DNA of 64,000 bases from positions 11,731,279-11,795,278 of the forward strand of contig OZ025273.1 of the NCBI GenBank assembly GCA_964019165.1. The letters run 5' to 3'. The position numbers and the translations under genes were made by a program. Below, one piece after another: positions 42,690 to 55,160 of this stretch (the stretch's first letter is position 1; each line of letters begins with the position of its first letter). Source of the DNA: Mastigias papua (Eukaryota > Cnidaria > Scyphozoa > Rhizostomeae > Mastigiidae). Under the pieces are notes generated by a model. It was not told the DNA's origin. It ran no database searches and saw only the letters and a list, made by a program, of their open reading frames with translations.

Positions 42690-44525
42690 TTTTCGACGTC
42701 ATGTGACGACGACCCGGTAATATCCGCACTGTTTAACTGATTATGGTATTGAGACACTCAAAATGTCTAGAAAAACTTGTCGAAGTTTTGGATTCACTAA
42801 TGATCGGATAATTTATTTAAAGTGAATAAACAAATTCCAATGCAATGTTAACGGTTTTAACTTCCGATTCTCATCCTAATTCAGAACTTAACATTAGATA
42901 TTATAGAGACAACTTGCTGTACGGCTTGAATCAATTTGTCTAGTGTGGAAGGCGGTAGAAAGAATTCAAACTTCATAGGGCAGGTAACAGAGCAATAAGT
43001 TTATGTAAACCTAATGATATTTATAATTTTCCAACCAACCAAGGATTTTATAATGGGTCACCTCCCTGTAACAGTCTACGACAGCGCCAATATGATGAGA
43101 GTAAGTTGAAAGAATCATGGTGATTGCTTGTTAGATATCATCAGAGTCAGGAAGTAGAAATCTTTGATTCGGGGAAAAATACTACTCTATGTTATTTTCA
43201 ATCGTGGGTAAATATTCCTGACAAAGGGTGCTTGTTACAAATAAATCTAAGAAATGATCCTAAAACATTTGTCAAATGGCCCTTATTTCTGTTAACTCGT
43301 TAAAGCCTACTTCAGGAGCCGTAGCTTGCCTCTTAGTTCTATTTTCACATTGTAATGGAATGCCTGGTCTTTGCCAGGTTTTATACATTATTATCATTGT
43401 AACTACTAGAAATCTGCCCCCCCCCAACCAAAATTTAGTGGGAAAGAATATATGTTTAGATTATAAGAAATATCCTTTACAGTCATGCCAATTAACATTT
43501 GTATGAAGGTCTAAACTACAGTCAGCATTTTGTATAACAGTTATTTCTTATGAATAACTATTTTCTTATGCCTCTCGTTGAATTACTTAGAAGGTCATTT
43601 TGAGTCGTAATTTCAGTTTTTACCATTGAATCAGCCTTTTCCAAGCCAACTTTGTCGTAATGTTTTTCCGAAAAGACTTAAGCCTTCTGATGGCTGTTAG
43701 ATTTACTAATTAGATGAACGATTGGGAGATGTCGTAACCACACAGCCGCATTTAATTACCTGCCTGTACCTTTTCGATCTTTAGCAAGACCTCAGTATCA
43801 CAGGATTAGGTACTTCGTTTAATCAAACATTTTCGTATATTAGGCTGAGTATCCGGTATAGAATCATTATCATTTGATTAGGAATTTGACTTATTAAAAA
43901 TATAACATCATTGTTTTAATTCATATCTCAAGATTCTAGACCATGTTCATTAAAACTTGAAAGATCAAAGACTTAATGGGTGCATTGTAGTTTCCCGCAT
44001 GATCTTTTCTGAGCATCAGCTCACAACATCTGTGATGTTTAGCAAAAATCTCAATGGTACTCTCAAAGCAGAAGTAACCACATTGAGACCATAGTTCTAC
44101 CTCTTTGCCGACAAATGGAAAGTACGCAACCGGTGTTCGAGTTGTGGCAAAATTTTATTTGGGAATCATGTGTAAAAAGCCGCAATTGAGATCAACCAAA
44201 CTTCAGGAGATATCTCCTTAGTAGCAAGACAAGTCAATAACAATAACTGAAGAGAACTGTCCAAGTGTGGCAGAAAGGTGGCTTTCTGCTGACCAGAGGT
44301 GGCATTTGCCACCTCATACCACTCCATGCCTATGTGTCTGTGCAAAAATGCAATAAATGAATCAATGCAAATAATTTTCTTGATACTTTCTCCAATCAAC
44401 CTGTTAACAATTGGTTCCCATGTCAAGTCGAACCGTTCACAATGTGCCAATTCGTGTTTACTCTCCAAATTGCGTACATAAATAAATCTCAGAGTTCTAG
44501 GGAAATTTTCAAAACGATGATTCAG
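42690..44525. other. Intergenic, nothing recognised
   Basis: A 100-codon frame at 44166-44468 (minus) shows no family resemblance I can name. The rest is non-coding. Confidence 0.4.
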
Positions 44526-45770
44526 CTTTTAAGGGAAACTTTAGACCTACAAGTGTCTTATCTGCTGATTCTAAAATTTATGAAAGAATTCTTATAGAAC
44601 AAATCAGCTCGTACTTTTGTGATAGACTCTCAAAAATCTTATGTTGCTTTAGAGAGGGGTTTAGTACGCAACATCCTTTGATACGATTGATAGAAAAATA
44701 GAGGCAATGTCTTGATGCGTCAGGTATAGTAGGGACTATTCTAATGGATTCATCCAAGGCATATGACTGTCTGCCTCATTACCTCCTTATTGCAATATTG
44801 AAAGCTTATGGACTAGATGTAAATAGCCTTCGCTTAATTTACAGTTATCTGGATAGTCGTCTTCAAAGGTTAAAAATTGATTCACATAGAAGTTATGCAA
44901 AAGAAATAAAAAAATTGGGGTCCCACAAGGATCGGTCCAAGGCCCCTTGTTCTTTAATACCTTTATCATTGACCTCTGTCCCAGTTATCTAGACTCTGAG
45001 ATATGTAATTTTGCAGATGATAACACCTTATACTTTTGTAGACATGGTCTACAAGAAATAGTGACCGATTTGGAGAATGATCTCAGTAAATTACTAGACT
45101 GGTTTAAAACAATGGAATAGTTGCTATCCCCAAAAAATTCCAAGCTAATGTTCCTTGGTTTGCACGGGGAAAAAAGACTTCGTCTTAGCATCGAGGCAAA
45201 CAAAGTACCTACAGCAGGTCACGTTAAACTTCCAGGAGTGGAAATTGACTGCAAATTAACGTTTAACAAATACATTGAATCGTTATGTTCAAAAGTCCAT
45301 GAAAAGGTCAGTGCATTTTGCTAGGCTGAATAATTATCTCTAGATAGCGGGCATTAACAGTTTGTGATACGGTAATTTTGTCGAACTTCAATTATTTCCA
45401 TTTGATATGGCTATTCTGCAATAAAGGTGCAAATAAAGAAATTGACAGCACTCGTAAACTTGCGCTTAGGATCCTCTATAAAGACTACAAATCTTCATTT
45501 GAAACATTGCTCACTCGAAGTGGCAGCAATAGCATACATATCAAAAATCTGCATAAACTGATGACAGAAATTTACAAGTCCATGAATCACTTCAAGCCTT
45601 CAATTGTATGGGAATTTCATGAAAAGAAACCCATAACATACAACGTAAGAATACAAAACTTGTGTAAGCTGCCAACAATTAAGACACTTGGCTTTGGATT
45701 CAATTTACTGTCTTTTCGAGGTAGTTTCCTATGGAACACTCTTGATGACAGTATCAAATAAGTACCAACA
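44526..45770 (+). pseudogene. LINE RT (CR1/L2-like), frameshifted
   Basis: RT blocks are in order: NFRPTSVLSADSKIYERIL, CCFREGFSTQH, GTILMDSSKAYDCLPHYL (motif A, Asp present), SEICNFADDNTLYFC (catalytic box), VKLPGVEIDCKLTFNKYI, SNFNYFHLIW and LSFRGSFLWNTLDDSIK. Several frameshifts and stops lie around the GVPQGS block and near 45.1-45.3 kb. The SKAYDCLPHxLL signature is common in cnidarian-type CR1/L2 elements. Endonuclease is absent, so it is 5'-truncated. Confidence 0.85.
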
Positions 45771-45968
45771 CTGTCGCGTTTCAGAAAGAGGATCAAAGAC
45801 TGGACAGCGGATAGATGCACCTGTAAAATATGTCGCTGATGTTAAATATCATTTTGTCTCTACTTCGTATATATTATGTTTGTAAATAGTTGCTTTGAAT
45901 TAGTGTCATCTTGACACTACGATAAATACCAACTTTAAACATTGATTTGAAATGAAATGAAACTTGAA
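45771..45968 (+). repeat. LINE 3' end with hairpin and TGAAA tail
   Basis: A perfect 7-bp hairpin AGTGTCA/TGACACT with a 3-base loop (45902-45918) is followed by a TGAAATGAAATGAAA simple tail. This resembles the L2/CR1 style of 3' end. Confidence 0.65.
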
Positions 45969-46336
45969 CACATACTGACGGTTGTCTTCAGCTTCTGCTG
46001 AACAATACATTTTCTCTACAGATTGTAATATTATCTGCTTCCATGTTTTGTTGACAATTTGTTTTGTTGGACGAAATGTAGCTTCAAAGATGCAAGTTTA
46101 AATCTGTAAAAAAAAATGACTGACTTGTAATAATCACCATGATCAAATAATGGAAAATTCATCAAGCTGAGCAACAGTGGCTCTCCATGGTGTTCTATCC
46201 TGTGCCAGCCAATATAGTTCAACAAAGCCCTAAGTTTCACCAAACTCTTGAATGTTATCGATATACTTTACCTTAAGTTTAATTTTACCACTTTTCTCAT
46301 ATACTGTCCCAGTTAATGAGTATTAACAAATGCTAT

Positions 46337-46560
46337 TTATCCTAAGTGCATGTCTGACAAACGCCAGCTTTTTCTAGTAATCGCACATAGTATTCTTTTA
46401 ACACGTCCAACTCTATTTAATATATACTCGTTAACTTCCTTATCAGTCCAGCTAATTCTTAATAGCTTGCGATAGCACCATTGTTCAAAGGAATAAATTT
46501 TCCTTTTATCTTTGACTACAGTGCCCAGCATTTAGACCCATAAGTAGCAACCTGTCGTTT
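46337..46560 (-). pseudogene. LINE C-terminal fragment (RTE-like)
   Basis: The minus strand reads KIYSFEQWCYRKLLRISWTD followed by KEVNEYILNRVG. This matches the conserved FExWCYRRxLxIxWTDxVxNxEVL end of RTE-type LINE proteins. A second frame upstream has VATYGSKCW. Nothing else of the element was recognised. Confidence 0.7.
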
Positions 46561-47813
46561 ACATTTTGTCAGTGTGATGGCTCATAGCTCATTATTTTTA
46601 TGCTGCCTCCACTATAGTTATCTGACGTTTACGCCGAGTGTTGTTGGTGTTATTCATAGGGGATTTGTTTTATGTACCTCATGAGCTTGGTTCTTTTAAT
46701 TTAAGGATTATATGGCAGTATGAGTGTGTTTTTCAAGAGCATTCACCGGATTTCCTATCTTCAATTCTTAATGTTACAACTTAACTGTTTTGCTTAACTT
46801 TTGTCGGTGTGATGTTTCATATCTTATTATCTTTCTGTATCTTTTATAGTTATTCGAAATTTACACCGATTTGTTACAGCGAGTAGTGCTGCTGTGTATA
46901 GGTGAATTTGTTATGTAAGTCATCAGCATCGCTCATCAGTTATTATTGTGTTACTGTGACATCAGATACCAGCGCTTGATTTACATGATACATTAATTTC
47001 AAATGTGTATGAACTTGCCAGCTGTTTAAGATAGCAAGCATCCACCGCTGAACTCTCTTGACATTTTCAACAGTCGAACAGTGTTTTACTATTCACCGTT
47101 AGCTTACAGACAGCTTTAGATGAAATTTTCCTGCTTGATAGCAGCATGGTATTGCATGACAATCAGTTAATGTCTTTACTATTCTAGACTATATGGACAT
47201 TTCATTCCTTTGCCCTTCTACACCTCTTATGGCAAGCCACTTTCCATTGTTTTCTTCCCATATTACACAGTCAACGAAAGGAGATAATATTCTCTGTTCT
47301 ATTGTCAGTTAATTAGTTACTATAGTGTTCTTATTTTTTCCTTCCAGTTGTAAATTTTACTGACCTTCAACATTTTTATGTTAGAGTCTTAATTGGTCCG
47401 TTCCAATTTTGTACCAAGGAGTTTTGATTTCCGTTATGTAAGTCAAGTCTTTGCTCATCACATAAATATTTTATCCATTTTCACATTTATCTAAGTTGAT
47501 GAAAACTATGCCTATAACTGTGAAGTGAATAGGGATCAAGTTGAGACTTCTTATATGTAGTGAAATTGCATATGTATTATATGAAGCACTCATTATGGAT
47601 TCCAGTGATTGACTTATTCTCATTCCCTGTTATACTTATCCATGTCTTACCTACTTTACTACTTGAGGAGGCAAACAGTTTGATTTAAGTTTCATTTAGG
47701 CCCCATGTTGTCAAGTTATTTGGTATTAATTTTATGATTGAGTTCTCTTCGATAGTGTTTATTTATTGCTTTTTCTGCATAGACTTATTTTAATACATAC
47801 AGCTATTAAAAAC
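46561..47813 (+). repeat. Probable Helitron 5' non-coding region with diverged direct repeats
   Basis: Two diverged direct repeats start with TTTTGTCAGTGTGATG (46566) and TTTTGTCGGTGTGATG (about 46799). They share TATAGTTAT and TTTACRCCGA-type stretches and a following ATAGG...TTTGTTATGT block. They probably belong to the Helitron leader. A TTTTTCTGCATAG acceptor-like site lies at 47770-47782. The terminal TC of the element was not identified. Confidence 0.4.
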
Positions 47814-50800
47814 ATGCCACGTTTAAGGCGAGCGCGTGTAAATAATAGGAGGAGAAGGGAACAGCACCGCAACCTCATGAATCCACGACGGCAAGTAGGT
47901 CAGGCACCCCAAGGCAATAATGATCCACCAGTTATAGCTGCAGTAAATCAACTGGCAAACTTACAATTGCAAAATCCAGTTGGGGATGTAGCTATCGTGC
48001 AGGGAGTTGTACAGCCAGTTTTACCTGAGGATGATGGAATTATTCAAGATCTTGATATTCAATTTCCAGCCCCACATCGCCTTGGTGACATGCACAACAG
48101 GTGTCCACACTGTGCAGCCAGGTACTTCCAGGAAGAGTGCACAACACAGGGTGTCTTCACTAAATGTTGTTTCCAAGGGAAAGTCACCCTACCAGCGATT
48201 GCCGTCCCACCACACAACATTGTAGAGCTTTTCAGTGGTGACACAGCACATTCCCGTCACTTCCTGGAAAACATTCGTCACTATAATGCTGCAATGTCCA
48301 TGGCATCTTGGAATGCAACACTGAATGAGCATGCAGGTAGAGGACCACGAGTTGTAACCATTCACGGTCAAGCGTACCATCTCACAGCTGCACAAGAAGC
48401 TCCTCAAGGTCAGCCACCTCAGTATGCACAGCTATATATCTTGGACACGAATGATGCAATGCAGCAGAGGATCAATGATCCACGTAATCACAATCTTCGG
48501 CCAGATATCATGCTGCTTTTACAGGATGAACTACTTGCTGTCAATCCATATGCCCGGCAGTATCATAATATGGGTCACGTCCTTCAAAGGGAAAGGCAGA
48601 TTGCTACTGCAAATAATCAACCTGTTCGGCCTGTCAAAATGATAATTGCAAAACGGCCATTCCAAGATAGGCGATATGCCAATCCAACAACTACAGAGAT
48701 TGCAGCAGTGTATGTTGGAAATGATGGTGCTGCACCAAATCCAGCAGACCGAGATCTTGAGGTGTATCCAGCACAACCTAATGCTCCCAACACAGTCAAG
48801 ATCAAGGCCACATCCCCTAATGCAGACCCTATGACATATCCATTGCTGTTCTTCAATGGAGAGTTAGGTTGGAATGTTGACCTTCAACGTAACATTGGTG
48901 CCAACGAGCGCCAGCAAGGGGCAAGACGGAGAGCACGACTCACTTTAAATGAGTTTTATGCATACAGGATTGCAGTGCGTGACAATTTCTCATCCATTCA
49001 CCTTTCACGCCTATTGTTTCAGCAGTACTTGGTTGATGCCTTTACAAAAATAGAAGGAAATGAACTGGCATATATTAGAACACACCAGTCATTGTTGCGT
49101 GTTGAGTCATATCAGGGCTTGATGGATCACATTGGCAGACGCGCCCAAGCCGAGGATGTAAACATTGGGCGCATAGTTATTTTACCATCAAGTTTTGAAG
49201 GCAGCCAAAGAAGCATGTATCAGAAATACCAAGATGCAATGACAATAGTAACAAAACTTGGCAAACCAGACATTTTTCTGACGATGACAGCGAACCCAAA
49301 GTGGCCTGAAATTCAAGACAACTTACTCCCGTATCAAAATGCATGTGACAGGCCAGACATAGTCAGTCGTGTCTTTCATTTGAAATTGAAGGAGCTACTA
49401 CATGACCTTATTCAGCAGAATGTTTTGGGCCAAGTAAATGCATACGTGTACACTATTGAATTTCAGAAACGGGGTTTGCCGCATGCGCACATGGTTTTAT
49501 TTCTTGCAGATGCCGACAAACCAAGAACAACAGAGGATGTTGATCGGTTGGTGTCTGCAGAAATTCCAGATCCACAATTGCACCCAGAATTCCATGACAC
49601 AGTTAAGAGACACATGATGCATGGCCCGTGTGGTGATTTGGATCCCCAATGTGTCTGCATGGAGAATGGTCAGTGTAAAAAGAAGTTCCCCAAACCTCTC
49701 CAACAGCAAACAGAATTTAATGTGAATGGATATCCTATATACAGACGATGTGGGCAACACAGAGCTGAGCTACGTCGCCATGCAGTGAATGACTCATGGG
49801 TAGTACCGCACAACCCGAATTTGCTGATGAAGTTCAATTGTCATATGAATGTGGAAGTGTGCACAACAGTTAGGAGTGTGAAGTATATATTCAAATACAT
49901 CTACAAAGGCAATGATGCTGCTCACATTGAAATTAGGCAGAATTATCTCAATCATGATGAGATCTTGCAGCATCTTAATGCACGCTATGTCGGACCACAC
50001 CAGGCAGTATTTAGAATAATGCAGTACAAGATGCATGACAAAAGTCACATCATTATCCGACTGGCAGTTCACCTTCCACTTCAGCAAAATGTCTATTATC
50101 ATGATGGCAATGAAGATAGGGCTGCTCAAGTTGGTCAGAATACCACATTGACAGCCTTTTTTAAATTGAATCAGGAGGATCAGAATGCACATCAGTATCT
50201 GTATCATGAAATTCCAGAGCACTACACGTTCGACCAACGGGCCAAGAAATGGAACCCAAGACGAAGACAGACAGCACCTATCATTGGTCGTATGTATCAA
50301 GTCCAACCCTCAGATCCACAGCGATTTGCTCTTCGTTTACTCCTTCTACACAGGAAAGGAGTTACATCATTTCAGGACCTGCGAACAGTTCATGGTCAGG
50401 TGCATGACACGTTCAAAGGTGCAGTAAGAGCAATGGGGTTGCTTGAGGATGATACTGAACATAGGCGTTGCTTACAGGAGGCTACAGTCATGAACATGCC
50501 ATCACAAATGCGCCAGTTGTTTGCAACTTTGATGGTGTTTCAGACACCTTCTGATATCAGAGCTCTGTTTGATGAATTCAAGGAAGCAATGTATGAAGAT
50601 TACATAAGGCATGATCGGCTCCATGATCCACAAATAGTATTGCAAGACAGACATGTCCATCTCTGTCTCTGGGATATTGACACATGTCTCAGGGTACATG
50701 GTAAGTCTATTTCAAATGTTGATTTTTCCGATCTTCCGCAGCTTCCAGGTACTTTTGTCCATCCCCAGAATCAGACTGCAAACATTAATATTGCTCATGA

Positions 50801-52547
50801 GAGAGAACAGGGTAAAAGAATGTTGCAGCAGTTGAACCACGATCAGCGGAACATTCATGATACCATTGTCAATGCCATTGCAGCACACTCTCATCAGACA
50901 TGTTACTTTGTGGATGGACCAGCAGGTACAGGTAAGACCTTTCTTTACAATACTTTAGTCCATAACCTTCAGGCTTTAGGAATAAAGGTGAAATGTATGG
51001 CATATTCTGGGATTGCCAGCACATTGCTCATCAATGGAGCCACAGCACACTCAACATTTCAAATTCCCATCCCATTACTGCCTGATTCTACATGTAATAT
51101 AAAAAGGCAAAGTGCAAGAGCTCAAAATCTAAGGGAGACAACAATATTTATTTGGGATGAAGCATCAATGATCCCAGCAGATGCATTAAAAGCAGTTGAT
51201 GTCCTCCTAAGAGACATTACCCAGGTTAATAGACCATTTGGAGGTAAGTATATGTTTCTTGGGGGTGACTTTCGCCAAGTTCTTCCAGTTGTTCCCAGAG
51301 CAGGTAGAGAAGGCACAGTTCGTCAGTGCATCAACTATTCTCATCTTTGGGCACACTTTCATCAATTTCAACTGGTTACAAACATGAGAGCCATTCAAGA
51401 TCAAACATACAGACAGTTTTCTGAATGGCTCTTAAGGCTTGGCAAAGGTGACGAGCTACATGACGAGCATGATCAAATCACACTTCCAGCAGATGTCATG
51501 TCCCAGTCACTGGAAAACATGACCAATTTTGTCTACCCTCGCACACAACCAGGTGATGCAGCTCTCATGCAAGATCCGTTATACATGTCAGACCGCTGCT
51601 GCTTAACACCATTGAATGAGAATTCACATGCAATTAATGATATGATTCTCAGCCATTTGCAGGGACCAGTGCACACATATCTCAGTACAGACAGAGTTGT
51701 CACTGATGATCCAGAAGAAGCAGCAGCATATGCAATAGAGTTCCTGAATGCACAAACACCAGGTGGGCTACCAAAGCATAAACTGGAACTCAAGGTAGGA
51801 ACTTTCACAATTTCACCTCATCTATACTCTATGCAGTGTCACTTTTTTCTGAATGTCTCCCTTTGTAACTATTTTGTTGGGAACAGATTGACAGTCCCCT
51901 TTTTGTCTCTATTATTGTTGTGTGATGGTACCTATTATATACTCCTTTCATTTCATTAAACAGATATAACATATTGCCAGCTCTCTTCATTTATATGAAA
52001 ATTGGTTGCCACATCTCATCATCCTTTCCAGTATAGCATGCGAGATAGAATTATATACTTTATACCCAATATTTCAAGTACATCATGGGCATATTGCATT
52101 CTTCATCTTTCTTCATTATTTTTCCAATAGGTTGGTGCCACCATAATTTTATTAAGGAACATTAATCCTAAAAAAGGACTGTGCAATGGCACCCATCTCA
52201 TAGTCAGAGACTTGCAAAGACATGTAATTTGTGCGGAAATCATAACAAGTGAGCACAGAGGCCAGTATGTTATGCTACCAAAGATAGCACTCACATCGCA
52301 AGATTCTGCTCTGCCAATCAACATTGCCAGATGTCAATTTCCTGTAAGACTTGCATACTGCCTTACTATCAATAAAGCACAAGGTCAGTCATTAAGGTAT
52401 GTTGGTGTTTATCTTCCAAAACCAGTCTTCAGTCATGGTCAGTTGTACGTAGCACTGTCCAGAGCAAAATCATTTGCTGGCCTCAAAGTCTTCACATCGA
52501 GTGGAAGAACAACCAGTAATGTTGTCTATCGTGAAGTTCTTGCATGA
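47814..52547 (+). CDS. Helitron Rep-helicase, two exons, apparently intact
   Basis: Exon 1 (47814-51794) and exon 2 (52131-52547) join in frame into about 1465 codons. A basic N-terminus (MPRLRRARVNNRRRREQHRN) is followed by a zinc-finger-like region (CPHCAARYF ... TKCCF). The Rep nuclease region has FLTMTANPKWPEI, the HUH motif LPHAHMVLF (about residue 556) and the paired tyrosines VKYIFKYIYKG (about 690). The PIF1-like helicase has GPAGTGKTFLYNTL (about 1036), FIWDEASMIP, FLGGDFRQVLPVV and, in exon 2, LTINKAQGQSL and LYVALSRAKSFAGLKVF. Rep nicks and joins single strands for rolling-circle transposition; the helicase unwinds. ATG at 47814 is preferred because the frame upstream lacks an ATG. 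Confidence 0.93.
51795..52130 (+). other. Spliceosomal intron in the Helitron helicase
   Basis: The frame reads ...LELK then GTAGGA; after TTTTTCCAATAG it resumes VGATIILLRNINPKKGLCNG, a conserved PIF1/Helitron motif. The 336 bases contain stops. Reading on without splicing adds a hydrophobic tail with no helicase similarity. Confidence 0.85.
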
Positions 52548-52633
52548 TTCACTCTTTTGAATACATAGACATCACATGCTAAGGTATCATATGCAATGCC
52601 CGAGGACTGTTGTGTACCCAACTGTCCAGTGCT

Positions 52634-52840
52634 AGCAGAGGGCAATGCAACTCACATGTCTTGCCTGTAAACAGAACCACTAACCTGTTATGAGCCAGCA
52701 GAGGGCAATTGCAACTGACATGTCTTGCCTGTAAACAGAACCACTAACCTGTTATGAGCCAGCAGAGGGCAATTGCAACTGACATGTCTTGCCTGTGAAC
52801 AGGTCAACTAACCTGTTATGTGCCAGCAGAGGGTAACAAT
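52634..52840. repeat. 64-bp tandem repeat downstream of the Helitron gene
   Basis: Units starting AGCAGAGGG begin at 52634, 52697, 52761 and 52825, with a period of 63-64 bp. Each includes ACATGTCTTGCCTGT and ACTAACCTGTTATG. The middle units are almost identical. Confidence 0.93.
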
Positions 52841-53339
52841 TCAATTTACTTTTGCATGACCACCACGTTAAGACACCTTTCTCATGTACAGGCATTAAAT
52901 CCAGACCATGCGGGTAAGAAGAAAGTTATATTCTCTATGTATTTCCTACATTTATGTGCATGTGATGCCTTATTCAAACCAAACCACCTCTTGCAAAACC
53001 TGCATATCAACTTACACATGTTATATTTCGAGCATTTCTTTACAATTCTCCTACTATATTCAAGCACTGACACAATGCTCCTTGCTTCATTATATTATGT
53101 ATAATTGTATACCTTCATTTAACCAATTTCTTCGAAGCCATATAACTGAAGGACCTCTCTTTACACACAAGCAGTGAGCCTTTTTCTAACATTCAAATAA
53201 CTACATTTATTCGCATTTTGTAAAGGGACTATTTGTCCTTCCAGTTATTTGGCAGAGAAGTAAGTATGGCTTGATAACTATTTTTGCTATCTACATAGAC
53301 TTTAGGTTTTGATCATATTTCTTTCCCATATATTTCTCA

Positions 53340-53600
53340 AATTGATTAATACCTATACATGATTTGATTAATAACTCTACTATCAGTGTATTCTTTACAT
53401 TTACGTCATATTTATATACCATATATTTGAAACATCACTTAATACCTGTACATGACTTGATTAGTAACTTTTCTATGCATATATTCTTTAGATTTAGTTC
53501 ATATTTGTATACCATAGATTGGTAAATTCCTTAATACATGAACATGATTTGATTAGTAATATTACTATGTATATACTCTTTACATTTAATTCACCTTTAT
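53340..53600. repeat. 92-bp tandem repeat
   Basis: TTAATAC begins units at about 53347, 53439 and 53531, a 92-bp period. Each contains a CATGATTTGATTA-like block, then TATTCTTTACATTTA and ATATACCATA-like words, diverged between units. Confidence 0.8.
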
Positions 53601-54050
53601 ATCACATGTATCCTTTAAGTTTTATCATACTTGCGGTGTTATTCGGCATGTCCCCCGATATTGCCTAGGGCAACATGTCGTCCTCCCGCCACTGAGTTTT
53701 GTACCCCCAACAACATTGGCGACTTAAATCAAGCTCACATATTTCTTCCACCCCCACATTTACTCAAGGATTTCGAACACATAAATTTAAGATGATAAAA
53801 CTTCTCAGACCCTCAATGGCAACATAGCGTCTCCTTCCTCCTACAAAACTCATTGAAATGAGGAATACTCAAACAAAGGATGCTCCTTGACGTGGTGTTT
53901 GAGCTTTAAACCAATGCATCCGGCAAAATACCAATATACAATTCATGAACCTTCACTTATATATGAAGTAAGCTATCTCTATGTTACATGGTTAGCAGAA
54001 GCAACACAAGCAATAAGTACTTAACACATGCTTTCAAAACATAAAGAAGA
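53601..54050. other. Possible Helitron 3' flank, nothing coding
   Basis: A small hairpin TTGCC-TAG-GGCAA at about 53664-53676 precedes a CTGA at about 53692, loosely like a Helitron CTRR end, but the spacing is longer than usual and the boundary is not established. Confidence 0.3.
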
Positions 54051-54100
54051 CTACCAGTTTTTTGATAGCCCGCTAGACGCGGGCTATCAAAAAACTGTAG
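54051..54100. repeat. 18-bp perfect hairpin with 5-base loop
   Basis: AGTTTTTTGATAGCCCGC (54056-54073) is exactly complementary to 54079-54096 around TAGAC. The outer CTAC/GTAG extends it to 22 pairs with one bulged C. Confidence 0.95.
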
Positions 54101-55160
54101 CAATACTAAGGACCAGAGGTCTTAAAAGTCTTTCCATGGTAATTTCGTTAGCTTCACCAAGCAGAAATATACTCCAAGGTCCCTGCTATTATTTTATTTT
54201 CTTGAAGAAGTATGCCTTTGAAAAATATAATCAGTTCTATCGTGAAGGAAGATGACGCCAAGGAATTCCATGAAGTTTTTTTAGCAAAATTTAATAAACC
54301 TTTCAACGGAAAGAAGAGATTGGTATTTATTAGATATAAATCCTGGACTCACCAGAGCTTTGCGGGGACAGGACTCTGTTGATAACTTTATACTGTTTGG
54401 CAAAAGGTTACCAATATTTGCAAAACTGCAGAAAAATTGCCTTTTCATGTATGACTAGGAATTAATAGAGAGATTGTTAGAAATAGAAAGGCTTACATTG
54501 GAAATCAAGTAAATAGAATCAGATATAAAGTAAGTTAAAAGGATAGAAGCAGTAAGAAATCAAGGAAAGAAATCAAATACAATTCCCATTCAGTCGAAAA
54601 AACGAACTGTTGACAAGGAAAGTTGTGGTAAGTTTAATACTATACGCACCACAAGATTATTGGAAAGAACACTGGATATTTTAAGACAAGAACCATTTTG
54701 CAAAGTTCTATCGGAGTGAGAGAATGGTAGCAGTTGTCACCAAGGCATAACTGAATAGTTAGTCAAATGGGAGTGATGATGATTATGATGATATTTTTCA
54801 GTGGAAGTCTCAATTGTCAGTAGCATAAATAAGTGCATACATGATATGACGACATATTATTAATCGATATATTTACATTAGACTAAGGTACAACTGTATA
54901 CAGCTGCTAATTACGGCCTATACTACGATAATGTCATACAATGCAAGGTGAGAATATATTATAGTGAATAGCTGTGCCACTCGATTTATATTTGTCAGCG
55001 GTGCTGAAGTTGACCTGATTTCCAAATAACTGTGGGGCGGATCAGTATGGACAATTCCTTTAAAAGACTCCAAAGCCAAATTACACACGGTGAATGATGT
55101 AAAAATCTGTGATATTTGTAAAGCAGTTGTAGAATTTGGCATACACAACGCCAACATACT
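54101..55160. other. Possible retroelement gag scraps, otherwise unrecognised
   Basis: Near 54.36-54.45 kb the plus strand reads GQDSVDNFILFGKRLPIFAK, weakly like the ESVDxFxxxLxxLA region of Gypsy gag proteins. Stops follow. The support is thin. Confidence 0.25.

Noticed and set aside
44166..44468. 100-codon frame on the minus strand
   Set aside because: No family resemblance, no neighbouring support and no matching copy in the window.
49794..50306. 170-codon antisense frame inside the Helitron
   Set aside because: It is the reverse-strand shadow of the helicase region and shows no similarity of its own.
52634..52840. CRISPR-like array
   Set aside because: The repeats are directly contiguous 64-bp units without unique spacers, and the DNA is eukaryotic; it is a minisatellite.
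53660..53696. Definite Helitron 3' terminus (hairpin plus CTGA)
   Set aside because: Hairpin-to-CTRR spacing is longer than usual and no second copy is available to fix the boundary; left as a possibility only.
54051..54100. Rho-independent terminator
   Set aside because: The hairpin looks like one, but the window is animal nuclear DNA.
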